DNA of 64,000 nt from Corallium rubrum (lineage: Eukaryota; Cnidaria; Anthozoa; Scleralcyonacea; Coralliidae). The stretch is taken from the NCBI GenBank assembly GCA_964035015.1, contig CAXIUP010000109.1, positions 15,001 through 79,000 of the forward strand. The letters run 5' to 3'. Below, piece after piece: positions 1 to 11,979 of the stretch. The position numbers and the translations under genes are program-made. The notes beneath the pieces are model-generated. The model was not told where the DNA came from. It saw only the letters and a program-made list of their open reading frames with translations, and did no database searches. The stretch's first letter is position 1, and every line of letters starts with the position of its first letter.

Positions 1-695
1 AAATTATATATTTTAAACCATGGTTTCTTAACAGTAATATTAATTTTGTAGAATACAAATATATTTATAGTTTTCTGTGCAAGCAGTGTTCAATTGTAAG
101 TCAAAAAACTGAGCACTGCACCAGAGTTGAAACCACAAGCTTCTGAGCAATAGCCAGAATGCTTTTGCCATAGTGAGTTCTTGGGGCTCAAAGTCAAAGA
201 TCAGCATCTGGCTACTATTCAGAAGTTTGTGTAGTTGAGTTCTGTCTGGTGCTCAAAGTTTTTCTATGTACGGACAACTGGACACGCTTAATTTGCACAA
301 CGACAACAACAATATACTACCATCAAGCAGAAATTTAACTTACCTTTTCATATTTTATATTGATAACATATGAAATATGAGAAGGTAGTTACTTTAAAAT
401 AACTTACCTTAATATACAATTCACACCTGCAGCTAGGAAAATTTTTGTACATGTATGCAGTCCTATACACACCTCCAACAGGTCTCCTTTTCAAACTGCA
501 CAAAAAATTTAAAACATATTACTCAAAATCTACTACATAAATATTCACAATATATTCTAGCTAATGCCAGATGGTCTTATTCAGGACAACAGGATACTTT
601 TGGCACATGTAAGGGAAGATAATGCACTACAAAACACTTGGCTATTTTATGGCCGAAGTTGTAATTAGTTTTTAATGTTGGATTTATTAAATTAG

Positions 696-782
696 GTTGG
701 TAATGCAGCTGGGACAGACGAAGAATATGTTCAACCACTGACTAGTGGAGAAAGTGCGGGAAAACATGTGGAGAAGTCAATG
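696..782 (+). CDS. Host gene mini-exon (acidic, copy 1)
   Basis: An 87-nt open segment between ...ATTAG and GTACAT, read in phase 0. It encodes a 29-residue stretch beginning VGNAAGTDEEYVQPLTSGES. It matches the exons at 1745-1831 and 2456-2539 in length, splice sites and peptide pattern, which is the main support. It has no domain and looks like a disordered acidic linker. The gene probably begins upstream of the window. Confidence 0.55.
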
Positions 783-1514
783 GTACATAAATTACATTTT
801 AATTATATTTAATTTAAACCATGGTTTCTTAACAGTAATATTTGTAGAATACAAAATATGTTTTGCAAATCAATGTTCACTTTAAATATAAATAATTCAT
901 ATCATTTAGAATATTTTTATAGTTTCTGTGCAAGTGATGTTCAATTGTAAGTAGTCAGAAAAACTGAGCACTGTGCCAGAGTTGAAACCACAACCTTCTG
1001 AGCGATAGCCAGAATGTTTTTGCCATAGTGAGTTCCTGGGGCTCAAAGGTCAGCATCTGGCTACTATTCAGAAGTTTGTGTAGTTGAGTTATGTCTGGTG
1101 CTCAAAGTTTGCTATGAAAAGACAACTGGACACACTTAATTTGCACAACGAAAACAATATACTACCATCAAACTGAGATTTAACTTAATACATTTTCATA
1201 TTTTATATTCTAAAGATGGTAACTTTAATAGCTTACCTTAATATACAATTCACAACAGCTTTGTATATGTTCAGAAATTGCAGCTTGATGTTAGTAATAA
1301 TTGTCGGTTGTTGGCTGTATCAGCTGTGTTAGTTAGTAATACTCATCAAGCTGCAATTTCTGAAACTAACTGGCAGTGTTTAACTGGAAACTTACTGTTG
1401 CAACGCAACTTGTAGACCAACAAGTACTTGTAACCGAGCGGTTAAGACTCGTTCCTGGAGGACTGGGCACAGTCTAAGGTATGAGTACCTTAATTAACCT
1501 TGCTCCGCTATCTG

Positions 1515-1588
1515 AGTTCTAGTGGCTCAATGGTTAGAGCGTCTGGCTAGCATTCAGAAGGTTGTGGGTTCGAGTCCCACTTAGAGCT
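1515..1588 (+). tRNA. tRNA-Ala(AGC)-like sequence, probably a SINE head
   Basis: The segment folds as a cloverleaf: a 7-bp acceptor stem with wobbles, a GCTC/GAGC D stem, a TCTGG/TCAGA anticodon stem with loop CTAGCAT (anticodon AGC), and a GTGGG/CCCAC T stem around TTCGAGT. Box A- and box B-like blocks are present. The G3:U70 pair expected of alanine tRNA is not clear. Decayed copies lie near 168-250, 1020-1100, 2780-2865, 14928-15010, 15160-15240, 17545-17620, 17811-17890 and 18018-18100. A tRNA-derived repeat is therefore more likely than a working tRNA gene. Confidence 0.45.
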
Positions 1589-1744
1589 CAGAGTTTTTCT
1601 GAGTATTACTAACTAACACAGCTTGTACAGCAAACAACTGACAATTATTAGCTTTGTATATACTGTACATATATACAGTCCTACACACACCTCCAACAGG
1701 TCTCCATTTCAAACTAGTTTTCAATGTCGGATTTATTAATTTAG

Positions 1745-1831
1745 GTTGGTAACACTGGCACAGATGAAGGGCATGTACAACCATTGACTAGTGGAGAAAG
1801 TGTGGGAAAATTACCTGTGGAAACGTCAATG
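1745..1831 (+). CDS. Host gene mini-exon (acidic, copy 2)
   Basis: Second 87-nt copy of the mini-exon family, flanked by TTAG and GTAAAT, read in phase 0. The peptide begins VGNTGTDEGHVQPLTSGES, close to copy 1. Conservation of frame and splice sites against a more diverged intron suggests the exon is, or recently was, under coding constraint. Confidence 0.55.
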
Positions 1832-2455
1832 GTAAATAAATTATATTTTAATTATATTTTGAAACCATGGTTTCTTAACACTAAAGTTTTTTAGAATACA
1901 AAATATGTTTTGCAAATCAATGTTTCACTTTAAATATAAATAATTCATATAATTTATAATATTCGTATAGTTTTCTGTGTAAGTAGTGTGCAACAGACCA
2001 ATGATGTACGATGGTGTTGGGTGACTACAACTACCAGAATGCTTTCCAAAATAATAATTATGTTGTCAAATTTGTTTTTTCTAAATTTGTCATTAAGTTT
2101 CAGGAAAAACATATTTGACAGCATATTTGGGAAAAGCAACAAAAGGACTTGACAGGTCCCTTTGAGGCACCCTTTTAGCTGAAACCCTAAAATACTGGCA
2201 AAGTATTCTGGTAGTTGTAGTCACCCAACACCATCTTACATCATTTTCTTAAACTGCAGTTTTTCATCAGTTTATTTACATGGCCAAATAAATATCTTAA
2301 AGAAATTACATAAGTTTAACAATTTATTCTGCTTAATGCCACATAGCCTAATTTAGGGCAACAATTTTGGCTGGTGTAGAGAAAGATAGTTGAGAAAGTA
2401 TTAGGTATTATATAACCAAGTAGCATGTCACTAATTTTTAACGTTGGATTAAAAG

Positions 2456-2539
2456 GTTGGTGATGCCAGTAAAGACAAAGAAAAAGTAGAACAATTTACT
2501 AGTGAAGAAAGTGAGGGAAAACACATGGAAAAGTCAATG
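2456..2539 (+). CDS. Host gene mini-exon (acidic, copy 3)
   Basis: An 84-nt member of the same family, phase 0, acceptor AAAAG and donor GTAAAT. The peptide begins VGDASKDKEKVEQFTSEES. It is more diverged than copies 1 and 2. Confidence 0.5.
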
Positions 2540-3341
2540 GTAAATACACTGTATATCATTATTATTATTAAATTGTTATTTTAAAACCACGATAAATAAT
2601 TTTAATATTTGTAGAATAGACAATATGTTTCACAAATCAATGCTTCAACTGAAATGTATATAATTAGTTATATTTGAAATATTTTTATAGTTTTCTGTGT
2701 AAGCAATGGTCAACTGAGCTAAATGGCAGGGTTGAAATCACAACCTTCGGAATGACAGCCAGAATGCATGTTATAGTGCGTTCTAGTCAGCTCAATGGTT
2801 ACAGCATCTGGCTAGCATTCAGAAGTTTATGGACTTGAGTCCTATCTGATGCTCAGAGTTTTTCTACCTACTGTAATGATAACTGTACACAGTTTGCATA
2901 ACAGAAACAAGAATTTGTTGCCTGGTACGATTGAGTTGCAGCATTGTGTATGCATATTCATACACACTAAATACAGTACACTTCCAAACAGGTCACCTTT
3001 CAAACTGCAGAAGGTATTTTAAAACAAATGTAAATCTACTACAGAAAAAAGAATCTGCAAATTTACCCAATAGATTATTATATTTAATTTGAAAATGCCA
3101 TCAGGCTGAAACAATTAACCATGTATAAATTTGTAAGTAATAGTGTCAAAACAGGGTCTGGTTAACAGGGAAAAATTTGTTAGTAACTGAAGCTTTTCGT
3201 GAAGTAGCATAAAATTCAACCAACGCCACTCAGTAGACACATGCCTAATTTCTTAAACACATGTATTCATGTAAGCTTACAAAACGTGAGGCCTGCAAAT
3301 GAGACTATTAATTCAAATTAAAAATGTGCTCCCATTAAAAG

Positions 3342-3399
3342 GTTAGTAACCCTGGAACAGAAAACAGAACTGAACAGTTCCAAAATAAATCTGACAGAG
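3342..3399 (+). CDS. Host gene mini-exon (acidic, copy 4, short)
   Basis: A 58-nt segment between AAAAG and GTAAGT, peptide beginning VSNPGTENRTEQFQNKSD. It is related to the preceding mini-exons by its opening V-[GS]-[ND] motif, but is shorter and ends in phase 1. Confidence 0.4.
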
Positions 3400-3421
3400 G
3401 TAAGTACATTAAATAATATAA

Positions 3422-3571
3422 AACAATTATTGGATGAGGCCGAGCATGATATCAAGAATTATCCAGACCGAGGTCATTGTTATCTGCCGAAGCTGAAGGC
3501 TGAAGCGGATAACAATGACCGAGGGATAATTCTTGATATCATGCGTAAGCCGAATCCAATGATCGTTTTAT
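3422..3571. mobile_element. Palindromic MITE, family 1 copy a
   Basis: Two arms around GATATCAAGAATTATC and its complement fold almost end to end, with the loop near 3490-3510. The outer sequence AACAATTATTGGATGAGG recurs in copies at 4074-4205 and 14568-14723. No coding capacity. Confidence 0.6.
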
Positions 3572-4073
3572 TAAAAACGAACCAGGCATTTCGCTCTTAC
3601 CTGACAAAGAAATTTCACTCAAGCTTCAGCCTTCACGCTGCCCTTCGTGGCTTCGTCTTCGGCAGAAATTGTCCACTAACTCCGGTAAATAACTCCAGTA
3701 AATATTATGTGTAAGCTGAATCCAGTACTTGTTTTTAATCTTACTTTCAAAACACAAACGAAGACATTCAGTCGGCGACCACATTTCGTTCAATTCTGGC
3801 AAAGTTTTCAAGAGCTTTCAGATGCAGGCCGCGTTGGGAGCTTGGGCGCTACAGCGTCCCATATGCACACAACAATCCAAAATCCGAAAACAGCGGACGA
3901 ATTGGCCACGGTGTTCAACATGTCCTCCTACCTAGAATTACCGAAAATCAGTAAGTGTGCAATGACCTATCTGTCCGACATGCGGGATGCTAAACTAAAC
4001 AGCGTATAAGAAAGCCCAGTAGGGGTGTTGTGGACGGGGTCTGAGAGGTGGGACTATATTTTGAACGAATATT

Positions 4074-4205
4074 AAAACAATTATTGAATTCGGCTTTTGT
4101 ATGATATGAAGAATTATGCAGTCTCGGAGAGCGTTATCTGCCTCAGTCTTCGGCAGATAACACTCTCCTTGACTGCATAATATTACTCATATACTCAGCT
4201 TCATT
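4074..4205. mobile_element. Palindromic MITE, family 1 copy b
   Basis: Related hairpin element with arms around TATGCAGTC...GAGAG and the centre near CAGTCTTCGG. It shares the AACAATTATTG edge with the copies at 3422 and 14568 but is clearly diverged. Confidence 0.5.
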
Positions 4206-4311
4206 CAACGGAAATGACGTCACAACAGCCGGGCGTTGTGAATTAACTGGAGTATGTTGACCACCAATAATAATTATAATTATTCAAAATATGTCAGATA
4301 ATTAATACACG

Positions 4312-4488
4312 TATCAAGAATCCGGCAAAACGTGGGATTTTACCTTCCCGCGTGAATGCTCGTGGTTCTCGCGAGATTTGTGATAGGAGTATTATTATTT
4401 TCAAAAATTCCGCGAGAACCACGCGCATTCGCGGGAATTAAGGTGCGGTAAAATCTCACGTTTTGCGGGATTCCTGATACGTGCATTG
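4312..4488. mobile_element. Inverted-repeat element
   Basis: Arms containing GGCAAAACGTGGGATTTTACC and its inverted counterpart near 4443-4475 flank GC-rich inner arms (CGCGAGAACCACG-like). This is a non-coding MITE-like palindrome. Confidence 0.5.
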
Positions 4489-5151
4489 TACTAATAAATG
4501 GTCAAATAATCTCAGAGGGGCGATTTATCTCGGGGGGAGGATTCCTATCCTCGAGATATATCGGTATTAGTTAATTTCCATTTTAAAAAGTAAACCGTTC
4601 ACACGGGTTTCAGCTAAAAGGGATGACTCAAAGGGACCCGTCCAGTCCTTTCGCGCGCGGTTTTCCAAAAATATATCGTCAAATATGTTTTTCCAAAAAG
4701 CTAGGGGATAAACCAGATTTCTCATTAGGGTTAGGGATTTTGTTGTGGTTAGGGTATCGGAAAGATTGCTAAGATCTTGAGGCTCACTGAAGCTTAACGA
4801 CAAAACAAATTTTACGAAAGGATTGGACGGGTCCTTTTGAGTATCCCTTTTAACCTTGACCGTTCACGCGAGACCGTGATAACTCGGGGGATAGGGATAA
4901 TTCGACTAATCGATTATCTCTGAGCTCCATGTGAACACTTCTAGCTGCGAGGTATTTGTATAATTACGTGTGCGTAATTATGCAAACACTTTTGTTACCC
5001 AGACCTCAGGACGTGACCAGTTACATGCACTATCGTAGTTTTGTTATACAATATATGCAAGTTTTGAAAACCAGAATCCCAAAACAAGACGTTATTCAAA
5101 ATAAAACTTTTTAAGGTTTTTCTTGTGATTCCAGATCATAAATAAAGCTAG

Positions 5152-5412
5152 AGGGGGCACCCTATCTTAATTTCAGTCAACACAGGGTCGCCAATTGAAG
5201 GCTGCCATCTTGGGAAAATTGTAGGGCAAATTAACGAGTCCCGGATGAAACTACTTGGTTCCAGGCCTTTTTCTTCGACCGCGAGGTTCTCGGAGTGCAG
5301 AAAGACCTGGAACCAAGTAGTTTCATTCGGGACTCGTTAATTTGCCCTCCAATTTTCCCAAGATGGCAGCTTTCAATTGGCGACCCTATTTTAGCCTCAA
5401 TGCCCCCTCTAT
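5152..5412. mobile_element. Inverted-repeat MITE with arms of about 120 bp
   Basis: Long near-perfect arms include GTCGCCAATTGAA, CATCTTGGGAAAATT and GAGTCCCGGATGAAACTAC. They meet around 5275-5300. No open frame. Typical of a non-autonomous DNA transposon. Confidence 0.65.
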
Positions 5413-5779
5413 TTTATTTATGATCTCTATGTTCCATACCTTACCATTTTAAAAGAATTGAGGTCACGTTACTTCACGGTTCTAGTGGCCGATATTTATA
5501 TAATTGAGTGTGCTATCAGTAAGGGAAAATGTCAGAACCAAGATTAAGTCTTGACAGTACGGACTGAGCCCGTACCACTTACCATTAGCCCGTGAGATAA
5601 AAATCTGAGGCCTGACATTTTCCCGTAATGATCAAGCGGTCAAGATTAATAAGACCTTACATACCTATAGGATGACATAGAGCATAGTTGAAAATAAACA
5701 TGGTTGGGAAACCCAGCAAACTTCAAAGCGGATAACAATCGAACTCGATTCATGCACAAGCACTTTGTTTTAGCTTTAT

Positions 5780-5780
<1 letters not shown>

Positions 5781-5857
<77 letters not shown>
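5781..5857. repeat. (TA)n microsatellite
   Basis: An uninterrupted AT/TA dinucleotide run of about 75 bp. It is followed by (CATA)n near 5905-5930 and short (CA)n. Confidence 0.95.
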
Positions 5858-5859
<2 letters not shown>

Positions 5860-6237
5860 ACATATAAAATGATTTTATCATCTAAAATGACATCCTTCTA
5901 CAAACATACATACATACATACATACATACACAAACAAACAAACACACACACACATATATATATAACTACAGACGGTACCGTTTCGACCTTTCGGGCCTCA
6001 TCAGTGTAGTGCTGATGAGCAGGATGAAGGTAACTGCTATTTACAGTCACCTTTGGTGCCTCACAAATTGTGGGACATCAAAACCATGCCAGAGCGCTCA
6101 AACTGCAAGCAGTGAGCGTGCGCACAATGCGTAAGCAGCAATGGCTCATCCTGTAGAGCGCTCAATATGACCTAAAGGTCGTTGTTTGTAGTAGATAAAA
6201 GAGTGCTCAATACTGTGAATATTCAGCAGAGCAATAT

Positions 6238-6954
6238 AAATTTTTAAATAAATATCTTAAAACTGAAACATCGCTACTCCGAGTTTCACGCCTCGTTTGT
6301 CGAGACGATCTTCAGGCGATTGAGTGAGGTAACACAAATTCAGTTCGTTAATGGCGTCAGAATCTTAACTGTTTGCTGACGCAAGTTGGTCGCGCGCGCA
6401 CGTTTGAACCTTCCCGCGCGAAATTTGTTTCGATGGCGGCACTTCGCAAAGATTTCAGACCTTCTATTCAGTGAATGCCGTTTGTCCGCTTGCATTAAGC
6501 ACAAGACATAAGATATTCGAAAAGATATTTAGCACATAAGATATTCGAAAGATACAGAGCTCTCGAAAGACGTGTGGAAGCTGAAGGAAAGCGAGAAAGA
6601 GTTTGCCCTAAAGTGGTCCATTCTAAAGCATGCAAACTCATATTCAGCCGGAGGAAAGAGATGCAATCTTTGCCTTGAAGAGAAGTTGTGCTTAATGCAA
6701 GCGGACAAACGGCATTCACTGAATAGAAGGTCTGAAATCTTTGCGAAGTGCCGCCATCGAAACAAATTTCGCGCGGGAAGGTTCAAACGTGCGCGCGCGA
6801 CCAACTTGCGTCAGCAAACAGTTGATGTTCTGACGCCATTAACGAACTGAATTTGTGTAACCTCACTCAATCGCCTGAAGATCGTCTCGACAAACGAGGC
6901 GTGAAACTCGGAGTAGCGATGTTTCAGTTTTAAGATATTTATTTAAAAATTTAT
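6238..6954. mobile_element. Large palindromic element (about 715 bp)
   Basis: The left edge TTTTTAAATAAATATCTTAA and the right edge are inverted copies. Arms of roughly 260 bp carry GAGACGATCTTCAGGCGATT and a GC-rich GCGCGCGCACGTTTGAACC stretch. The frames across it on both strands are mirror shadows of the palindrome, not genes. Confidence 0.7.
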
Positions 6955-6975
6955 TTATATTTATATATATATTTA

Positions 6976-6984
<9 letters not shown>

Positions 6985-7036
<52 letters not shown>
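6985..7036. repeat. (TA)n microsatellite followed by (TATG)n
   Basis: Pure dinucleotide run, continuing into TATG tetranucleotide repeats to about 7062. Confidence 0.9.
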
Positions 7037-7039
<3 letters not shown>

Positions 7040-7341
7040 GTATGTATGTATGTATGTATGTAGAAAGATGTCATTTTCAATGTCTTTGTTGTTGTTGTCA
7101 CTGCTTTCGGGATAGTAAATCTAACCCATCTGCTTTCATTTCGTTGGTTTTTTTTGTAAACAAAATGGTCAACGAACCCGTAATTCGGACGGTCAATCCG
7201 TGAAAACTGAAAAGCGAATCAGTGTGTCGCATTCCAGCCAATCCGAGCAGGAGATTTCACTGAAAGCAACTTTTGTCACAAACCCACGGGTGTTCAGGTG
7301 CTTTAACATTGAATTTTCCCCACACTTTAGCATTTTTGCAG

Positions 7342-7573
7342 AGAAACAATCAAATAGTTGGTGTGGGTACTATTATGCCACAATTTAAAGAGGTGCACAA
7401 CTATAAACTGACGAACAAGTGGGTGGCAGTTTGCATCCAAAAATTGTACCAGAAAAATTTAAGTTCTTGGGAAGAGTATCCTACTCATTCCAAGGAAATT
7501 GAAGAAGGAAGCTTCAGTGCATGGCCTGTGGATCAGCTATTGCGGAATAATGCCGAGGATATTGCCAAGCAAG
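7342..7573 (+). CDS. Host gene exon
   Basis: A 232-nt open segment after a TTTTTGCAG acceptor and before a GTAAAG donor. It encodes about 77 residues including FKEVHNYKLTNKWVAVCIQK and a Trp/Glu-rich tail. It ends in phase 1 and joins in frame to the exon at 9104. I do not recognise a domain. Upstream joining to the mini-exons is uncertain because the phase at its start is not fixed. Confidence 0.45.
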
Positions 7574-7684
7574 GTAAAGTAACAATTTACTCTCATAAGA
7601 TTATGCAATAATAACAACGACAATATTAACGACAACAGCAATAATAATAATACTAATAATCATAATAAAAACAATAACAATCAT

Positions 7685-7715
7685 GATGATAATGACACTG
7701 ATGATGATGATGATG

Positions 7716-7746
<31 letters not shown>

Positions 7747-7755
7747 TAATAATAA
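7685..7755. repeat. Trinucleotide repeats (ATG/AAT)n
   Basis: Short GATGAT and AATAAT runs in an intron. Confidence 0.8.
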
Positions 7756-8164
7756 TAAATGTCCAAATCTAAAAAGTAGTTAAAAATGCTTGCCCGAGAT
7801 GTTTATTGAGGTCCACTGGCGAAAAGTTCATACATTTTACTCCTGCATACTAAATCATTGTTTAATCCATATTATTTTTTCACTCTTGGGAATATTTTTC
7901 CTTTGGTCACATTGTAGTAAAGAAAAACCTATCAGGGTAATAATTCCATGTCCTACAAAACCAAGGTACTTCATGAAAGCCTGACCGCCACACAGAAACC
8001 AATCATAACCCAAGAATTCGTGTACGTAGGACATGGAATTGTTACCCTTATCAGTGACTAAGACATTCCTACTAGTTTTAAAGTTTAAAAATTATTATAA
8101 ATCTAAAAACCGTCCCCTGTTCTACAGTAAGAAAAGTAATTGACGGTACCGAAAATAATACACA

Positions 8165-8643
8165 TTGTTTATCCTGTTAAAGTGCCCCTAACCTCAAGAT
8201 TTTTTATTGTTTTATTTGAAAGAACTTTTGAAATGATAAAGTAACTTCTTTTGAAGATTTTCGTTTCTTCGCATTGTTTTTGAGATATTTCAGTTTTTTT
8301 GACATGCAAATGTCCGGAATTTACGTCACACATGCATAATGACTTATCGGAGAAATTTGTGTATCTATTTCATTCTCGAACAAAATCTTTTAAAATCGAG
8401 AAGTTTGGTATTGTGGGAGAGAAAAGCACACATGTTATTCACACTTTAGTGTTTTTATTTGATGAACGCAAATGTGACGTATGTGACGTAAATTTCGGAC
8501 TTTTTCATATCAAAGAAACTGAAATATCTCAAAAACAAAGCGAAGAAACAAAAATCTTCAAAAGAAGTTACTTTATCATTTTAAAAGTTCTTTCAAATAA
8601 GACAATAAAAAAAATTGGGGTTAGGGGCACTTTAACATGGATT
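8165..8643. mobile_element. Palindromic MITE (about 480 bp)
   Basis: The edges TTAAAGTGCCCCTAACC and GGTTAGGGGCACTTTAA are inverted copies. Arms also share AAGTAACTTCTTTTGAAGAT and a TTTGAGATATTTCAG motif. The open frame across it is a by-product. Confidence 0.65.
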
Positions 8644-8835
8644 AAGTAAGCAGGTAGTTCATTCCTCCCAAAGTTCATCGTTTTAAAGACCTAAGACCTA
8701 TCTTCCAATAATTCTACAGGAAACAATATTTACTATGCGCAAAGCATTGTGGTTAAATGTACAGTCGCCATCTTTTTCTGTACGGTCAATTCGCGTTTAT
8801 ACATGCAGGCGCTTTTTGCTGTGATTTTTCTCATC

Positions 8836-8932
8836 CTGACGCATGCGATTGAATGGATGACCCACAAAGTATTGGACGATATAGTTTCGCACAAAAAGTA
8901 TAATCCATTCGATTGCATGCGTCAGAAGGAGA
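8836..8932. mobile_element. Short palindromic element
   Basis: CTGACGCATGCGATTGAATGG pairs with CCATTCGATTGCATGCGTCAG at the other end. The two overlapping opposite-strand frames here mirror each other. Confidence 0.55.
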
Positions 8933-9103
8933 TAAATCGCAGGAGATATCGTCTGTGTAAACAACACGGTGAACACGTTTAACGTGTGATTGCACGAGAA
9001 CTGCTACTCAGTATCTATTACAACTAATTACATAAAATTTAAACATTGGGTTTCTGTCATAATAATTTAAGACAATTCCTTTCCTTTTTTTTTACTGTAA
9101 CAG

Positions 9104-9129
9104 TTCGCAAATGGAAAGAAGACTACTTG
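9104..9129 (+). CDS. Host gene micro-exon
   Basis: A 26-nt segment after TAACAG and before GTAAGT. It encodes the end of V-RKWKEDYL when joined in phase to the exon ending at 7573. The phase match and splice consensus are the support. Confidence 0.45.
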
Positions 9130-9517
9130 GTAAGTAATTATCAATAGGGAATTATATTGGGAAGCGCGTTAATTCCTTTGTTTTTTTGTTCTTAAAACTA
9201 TATTAAGGACTTAAGCATGCCATTCGTGATCATGTTTCTATAAGTTTATATCCTTTTATTACTTTATACAAGAAAAGCTTGTCAAAAACCATTCTAATCA
9301 TCAAGTTCATATTATATGTAATGCCGTTTAATAAATTAGAAGCAGTGTTTTATAACGGTTTAAAATATGAGTCAAAAGCTAGCAAGCTAAGTGCTTTATG
9401 CCTGATAAAAAATGTGCTACAAATTTATAAAACGGTTTATAAATTTTCAAAACGACGATTTAATAACTTAAAGTTAATTTGTGGAATAACTTATTACATG
9501 CTAATCCGAGTCGAGAA

Positions 9518-9605
9518 AACTCTACTCGACCACAGCTGGTATTACACCCCACAACTTTCGGTTTACTAGTCCGACGTTCTACTCACTGAGCTACACGGTC
9601 AACTC
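9518..9605 (-). repeat. Decayed tRNA-like SINE relic
   Basis: On the minus strand a box A-like GTAGCTCAGTGAGTAGAAC is followed by an anticodon-like arm with ACTAGTAAA in the loop. The T arm is degraded. Not a functional tRNA. Confidence 0.4.
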
Positions 9606-9960
9606 GGCAGCAGGTCGTGAAATAACTTTTTTTATTATATGGCCCGGCGGTCCATCTGAAAAATGCAGCATTCTGATTGGTTCCTGAGCGGTCAGTAACC
9701 ATACAGACCGCTCAGGCAAAAACCAGCAAGGGCTTGCTCTTCAGGGCAACGAAGCTGGTTAAACGTTTATTTTGAGCTTTTTTAAGCCACAGTAAGTAGA
9801 AAACGATTTCGTTCTTTCTTTCTTTGTATTTAACAAATAAAAAGTTTGAGAAGCCTTTTCAAACTCAGTGCGTAGGTTTAAATTCATAATTTACTGGCTT
9901 CGTTGTTCAAATGACGTAAACAACTTAAATTTTACGTCCCTTTTTGTTTTATGGCCATTA

Positions 9961-10105
9961 TAATAAATAACTTATTGACCGAGCTTGTTCGGTCCGTACA
10001 GAAGGATATTGCTCTCGTTCTTTTTTCGCTTCGGCTCGGTCCATACAAGCGAAAAAATAACTCGATCAATATCCTTCTGTACGGACCTCGCGCTCGGTCA
10101 ATAAC
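9961..10105. mobile_element. Palindromic MITE
   Basis: Arms around TTATTGACCGAGC and GGTCCGTACAGAAGGATATT fold back at a centre near 10025-10040. Non-coding. Confidence 0.6.
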
Positions 10106-10519
10106 ATATATATCTAAAGAGTCGAGAATTAACGTAGCCAAAGCCGTAATGTCTTTATCACAATAATAAGAAACATGAAGCGTTCGTGATTTTCTCTTGT
10201 GTTTTCCTCATGAATTATATTGTGGCGGTTTAGAATAACTCGAAATAAACTTTTACTCAGTTGTTTCAGTCGTGCTGTTATGACTAGCTAGCTATATGTT
10301 ATTTTGTCCATGAAATAATCAAGCCCAAAAAAAGAAAGCCGAGAAAACATAGTCTTGCCCTTGGTTTAATTAATTTATAAATTCAGAAAAGATGCTGACG
10401 TTATATGCTGAATTCTGTAATATTATTATATAAATCGCTGCTAATGGTTATAATTTATTTCATGTTAATTAAATTTCCTATGCTTAATTAGATATGTTTT
10501 CTTACTTTGATATTCGTAG

Positions 10520-10570
10520 CATAAGAAAGGAAAACAAGAAATTTTGAACGTGGAAAACAATGGAGTCTCG
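10520..10570 (+). CDS. Host gene mini-exon, second family copy 1
   Basis: 51 nt, phase 0, acceptor CGTAG, donor GTATGT. The peptide HKKGKQEILNVENNGVS resembles the exons at 11126 and 11980. This is a second set of duplicated mini-exons in the same gene. Confidence 0.5.
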
Positions 10571-10747
10571 GTATGTAAATGAATAGTAACATGCAGTTGA
10601 ACTATCTTATTTATGTTTATTATGAAGAATTGAAGTTTTATTTCAGAAATAGAAAATGCACACAACCAGTATATATATAGCCAGATGAAAATAGGAGGGG
10701 CAATTGCATGGGAGAATTTAATTTTGAAATTAACGTTGCCAACGTCG

Positions 10748-11090
10748 TAAAAACCAGGGGCCGGTTGTATAAAAAGTCATTAACTCTAATCATTATTAAG
10801 AAGTTAACCAGTGATTTTTATACACTGGGTTTAATCACTTTGTTAACTTTAATCACTATTTAATCACAGAACGGGTGATTAAAAAGTGATTAAGAGTTTT
10901 CTACAACCGGTCCCTGAGGAATAGACCTTTCCGCATGAAGTGAATGGATCACGTGATCTTTCTTTTTGACAAATTTGATTGGCTAATGTCCAGTGTTTGT
11001 CAGAAGTTCTGGATGTCCGAAGTTTTGCGAGAGCCAATCAAATCTCTCAACGCGTTGTCCACGCACTTCATGCAGAAAGGCCTATTGATA
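10748..11090. mobile_element. Two adjacent inverted-repeat MITEs
   Basis: The first (about 10748-10918) has edges CAGGGGCCGGTTGTA and TACAACCGGTCCCTG, with inner TTAATCACT repeats. The second (about 10921-11090) has edges ATAGACCTTTCCGCATGAAG and CTTCATGCAGAAAGGCCTAT. Confidence 0.6.
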
Positions 11091-11125
11091 AAGCCTAGTT
11101 AATAAAATAACATCTGATTTTGTAG

Positions 11126-11176
11126 CCTAAGAGAGGAACAGATGAAACTTTTGATGCCGAAAATGTTGACGACTCG
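11126..11176 (+). CDS. Host gene mini-exon, second family copy 2
   Basis: 51 nt, phase 0, between TGTAG and GTATGT. Peptide PKRGTDETFDAENVDDS. Same length as the exon at 10520, with similar ends. Confidence 0.5.
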
Positions 11177-11814
11177 GTATGTAAATGGAATAGTTGAAAT
11201 GCCTAACAATTATTTATGTACATTATATATGAAATCTAGAGTCTCTGAAATGCCATTTACTGCATTTTAGGACAAGGATTTACAGAATTCTAAAGGCCCA
11301 AAAACGTCATAAAAATACTCAAAAGAGAACACTTTTGCGGACATTGAATATATACATTCAAATTTCTTTATTATATGTTTATTCAAAATCAAAGTCGTGA
11401 GTTAGCTAGGGTTAGTGTATTGTGTTGGGTCAGGCTTACAATTCAATGTTGTGTGAGTGATTGTAGATTGTAGTAGATTGCCACGCGTAACTTGCAAGGA
11501 GAAACTTTCTGAAATAATGTTTCATTCAGCAGTGATTTCATTTAATTCTTGTTTTGGTATGCATGAATATTGTTTTCTTGTTGACTTTGTTAATCATAAC
11601 TTTATTACTGGCCTTGTTAAAAAGCCCCCCCCCCCCATACATATTCTGCCCCCACCACCAAAAAAGGGGAGGGGGCTGTGGGCTGTCCCCCCCCCCCCCC
11701 CCCGCTTCCGACGCCCCTGACTGTATCACAAACAGCTAGGGTGTCTTTACATACAGACATGACACGGTCATAATTTTCCACATATATTATTCAGCTTTCA
11801 ACTTGTTTTTAAAG

Positions 11815-11880
11815 GATTTAAAGAATAAGACTGAGAGAATGACGAGAAAAAGAAAAATGGCCAGTGACGAAGAAGTTCTG
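11815..11880 (+). CDS. Host gene exon (basic)
   Basis: 66 nt, phase 0, before GTAAGA. Encodes a basic segment containing RMTRKRKMASDEE. It may act as a nuclear targeting patch in a protein that ends in a PHD finger. Confidence 0.4.
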
Positions 11881-11979
11881 GTAAGAATTAAACTACCATA
11901 AAAGATGTAGATTGTTATATTATCTACTTCATTTATAACTTTACTAGGCTTATCTAAATATGCTTTCATACTTGTATAG

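Larger units (their letters stand above)
17..2640 (+). repeat. Diverged tandem repeat block carrying mini-exons
   Basis: A block of roughly 0.7-1 kb recurs. Each copy opens with a motif like AACCATGGTTTCTTAACA (about 17, 820, 1863 and a diverged form near 2585). Each continues through a TTTTATAGTTTTCTGTG segment and a tRNA-like segment, and ends in a short acidic exon. Copies differ by point changes and small indels. The simplest reading is local tandem duplication of an exon with its intron inside one host gene. Confidence 0.7.

Noticed and set aside
6495..6850. Overlapping frames on both strands in the large palindrome
   Set aside because: Both strands read nearly the same sequence because the DNA is an inverted repeat. 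No domain.
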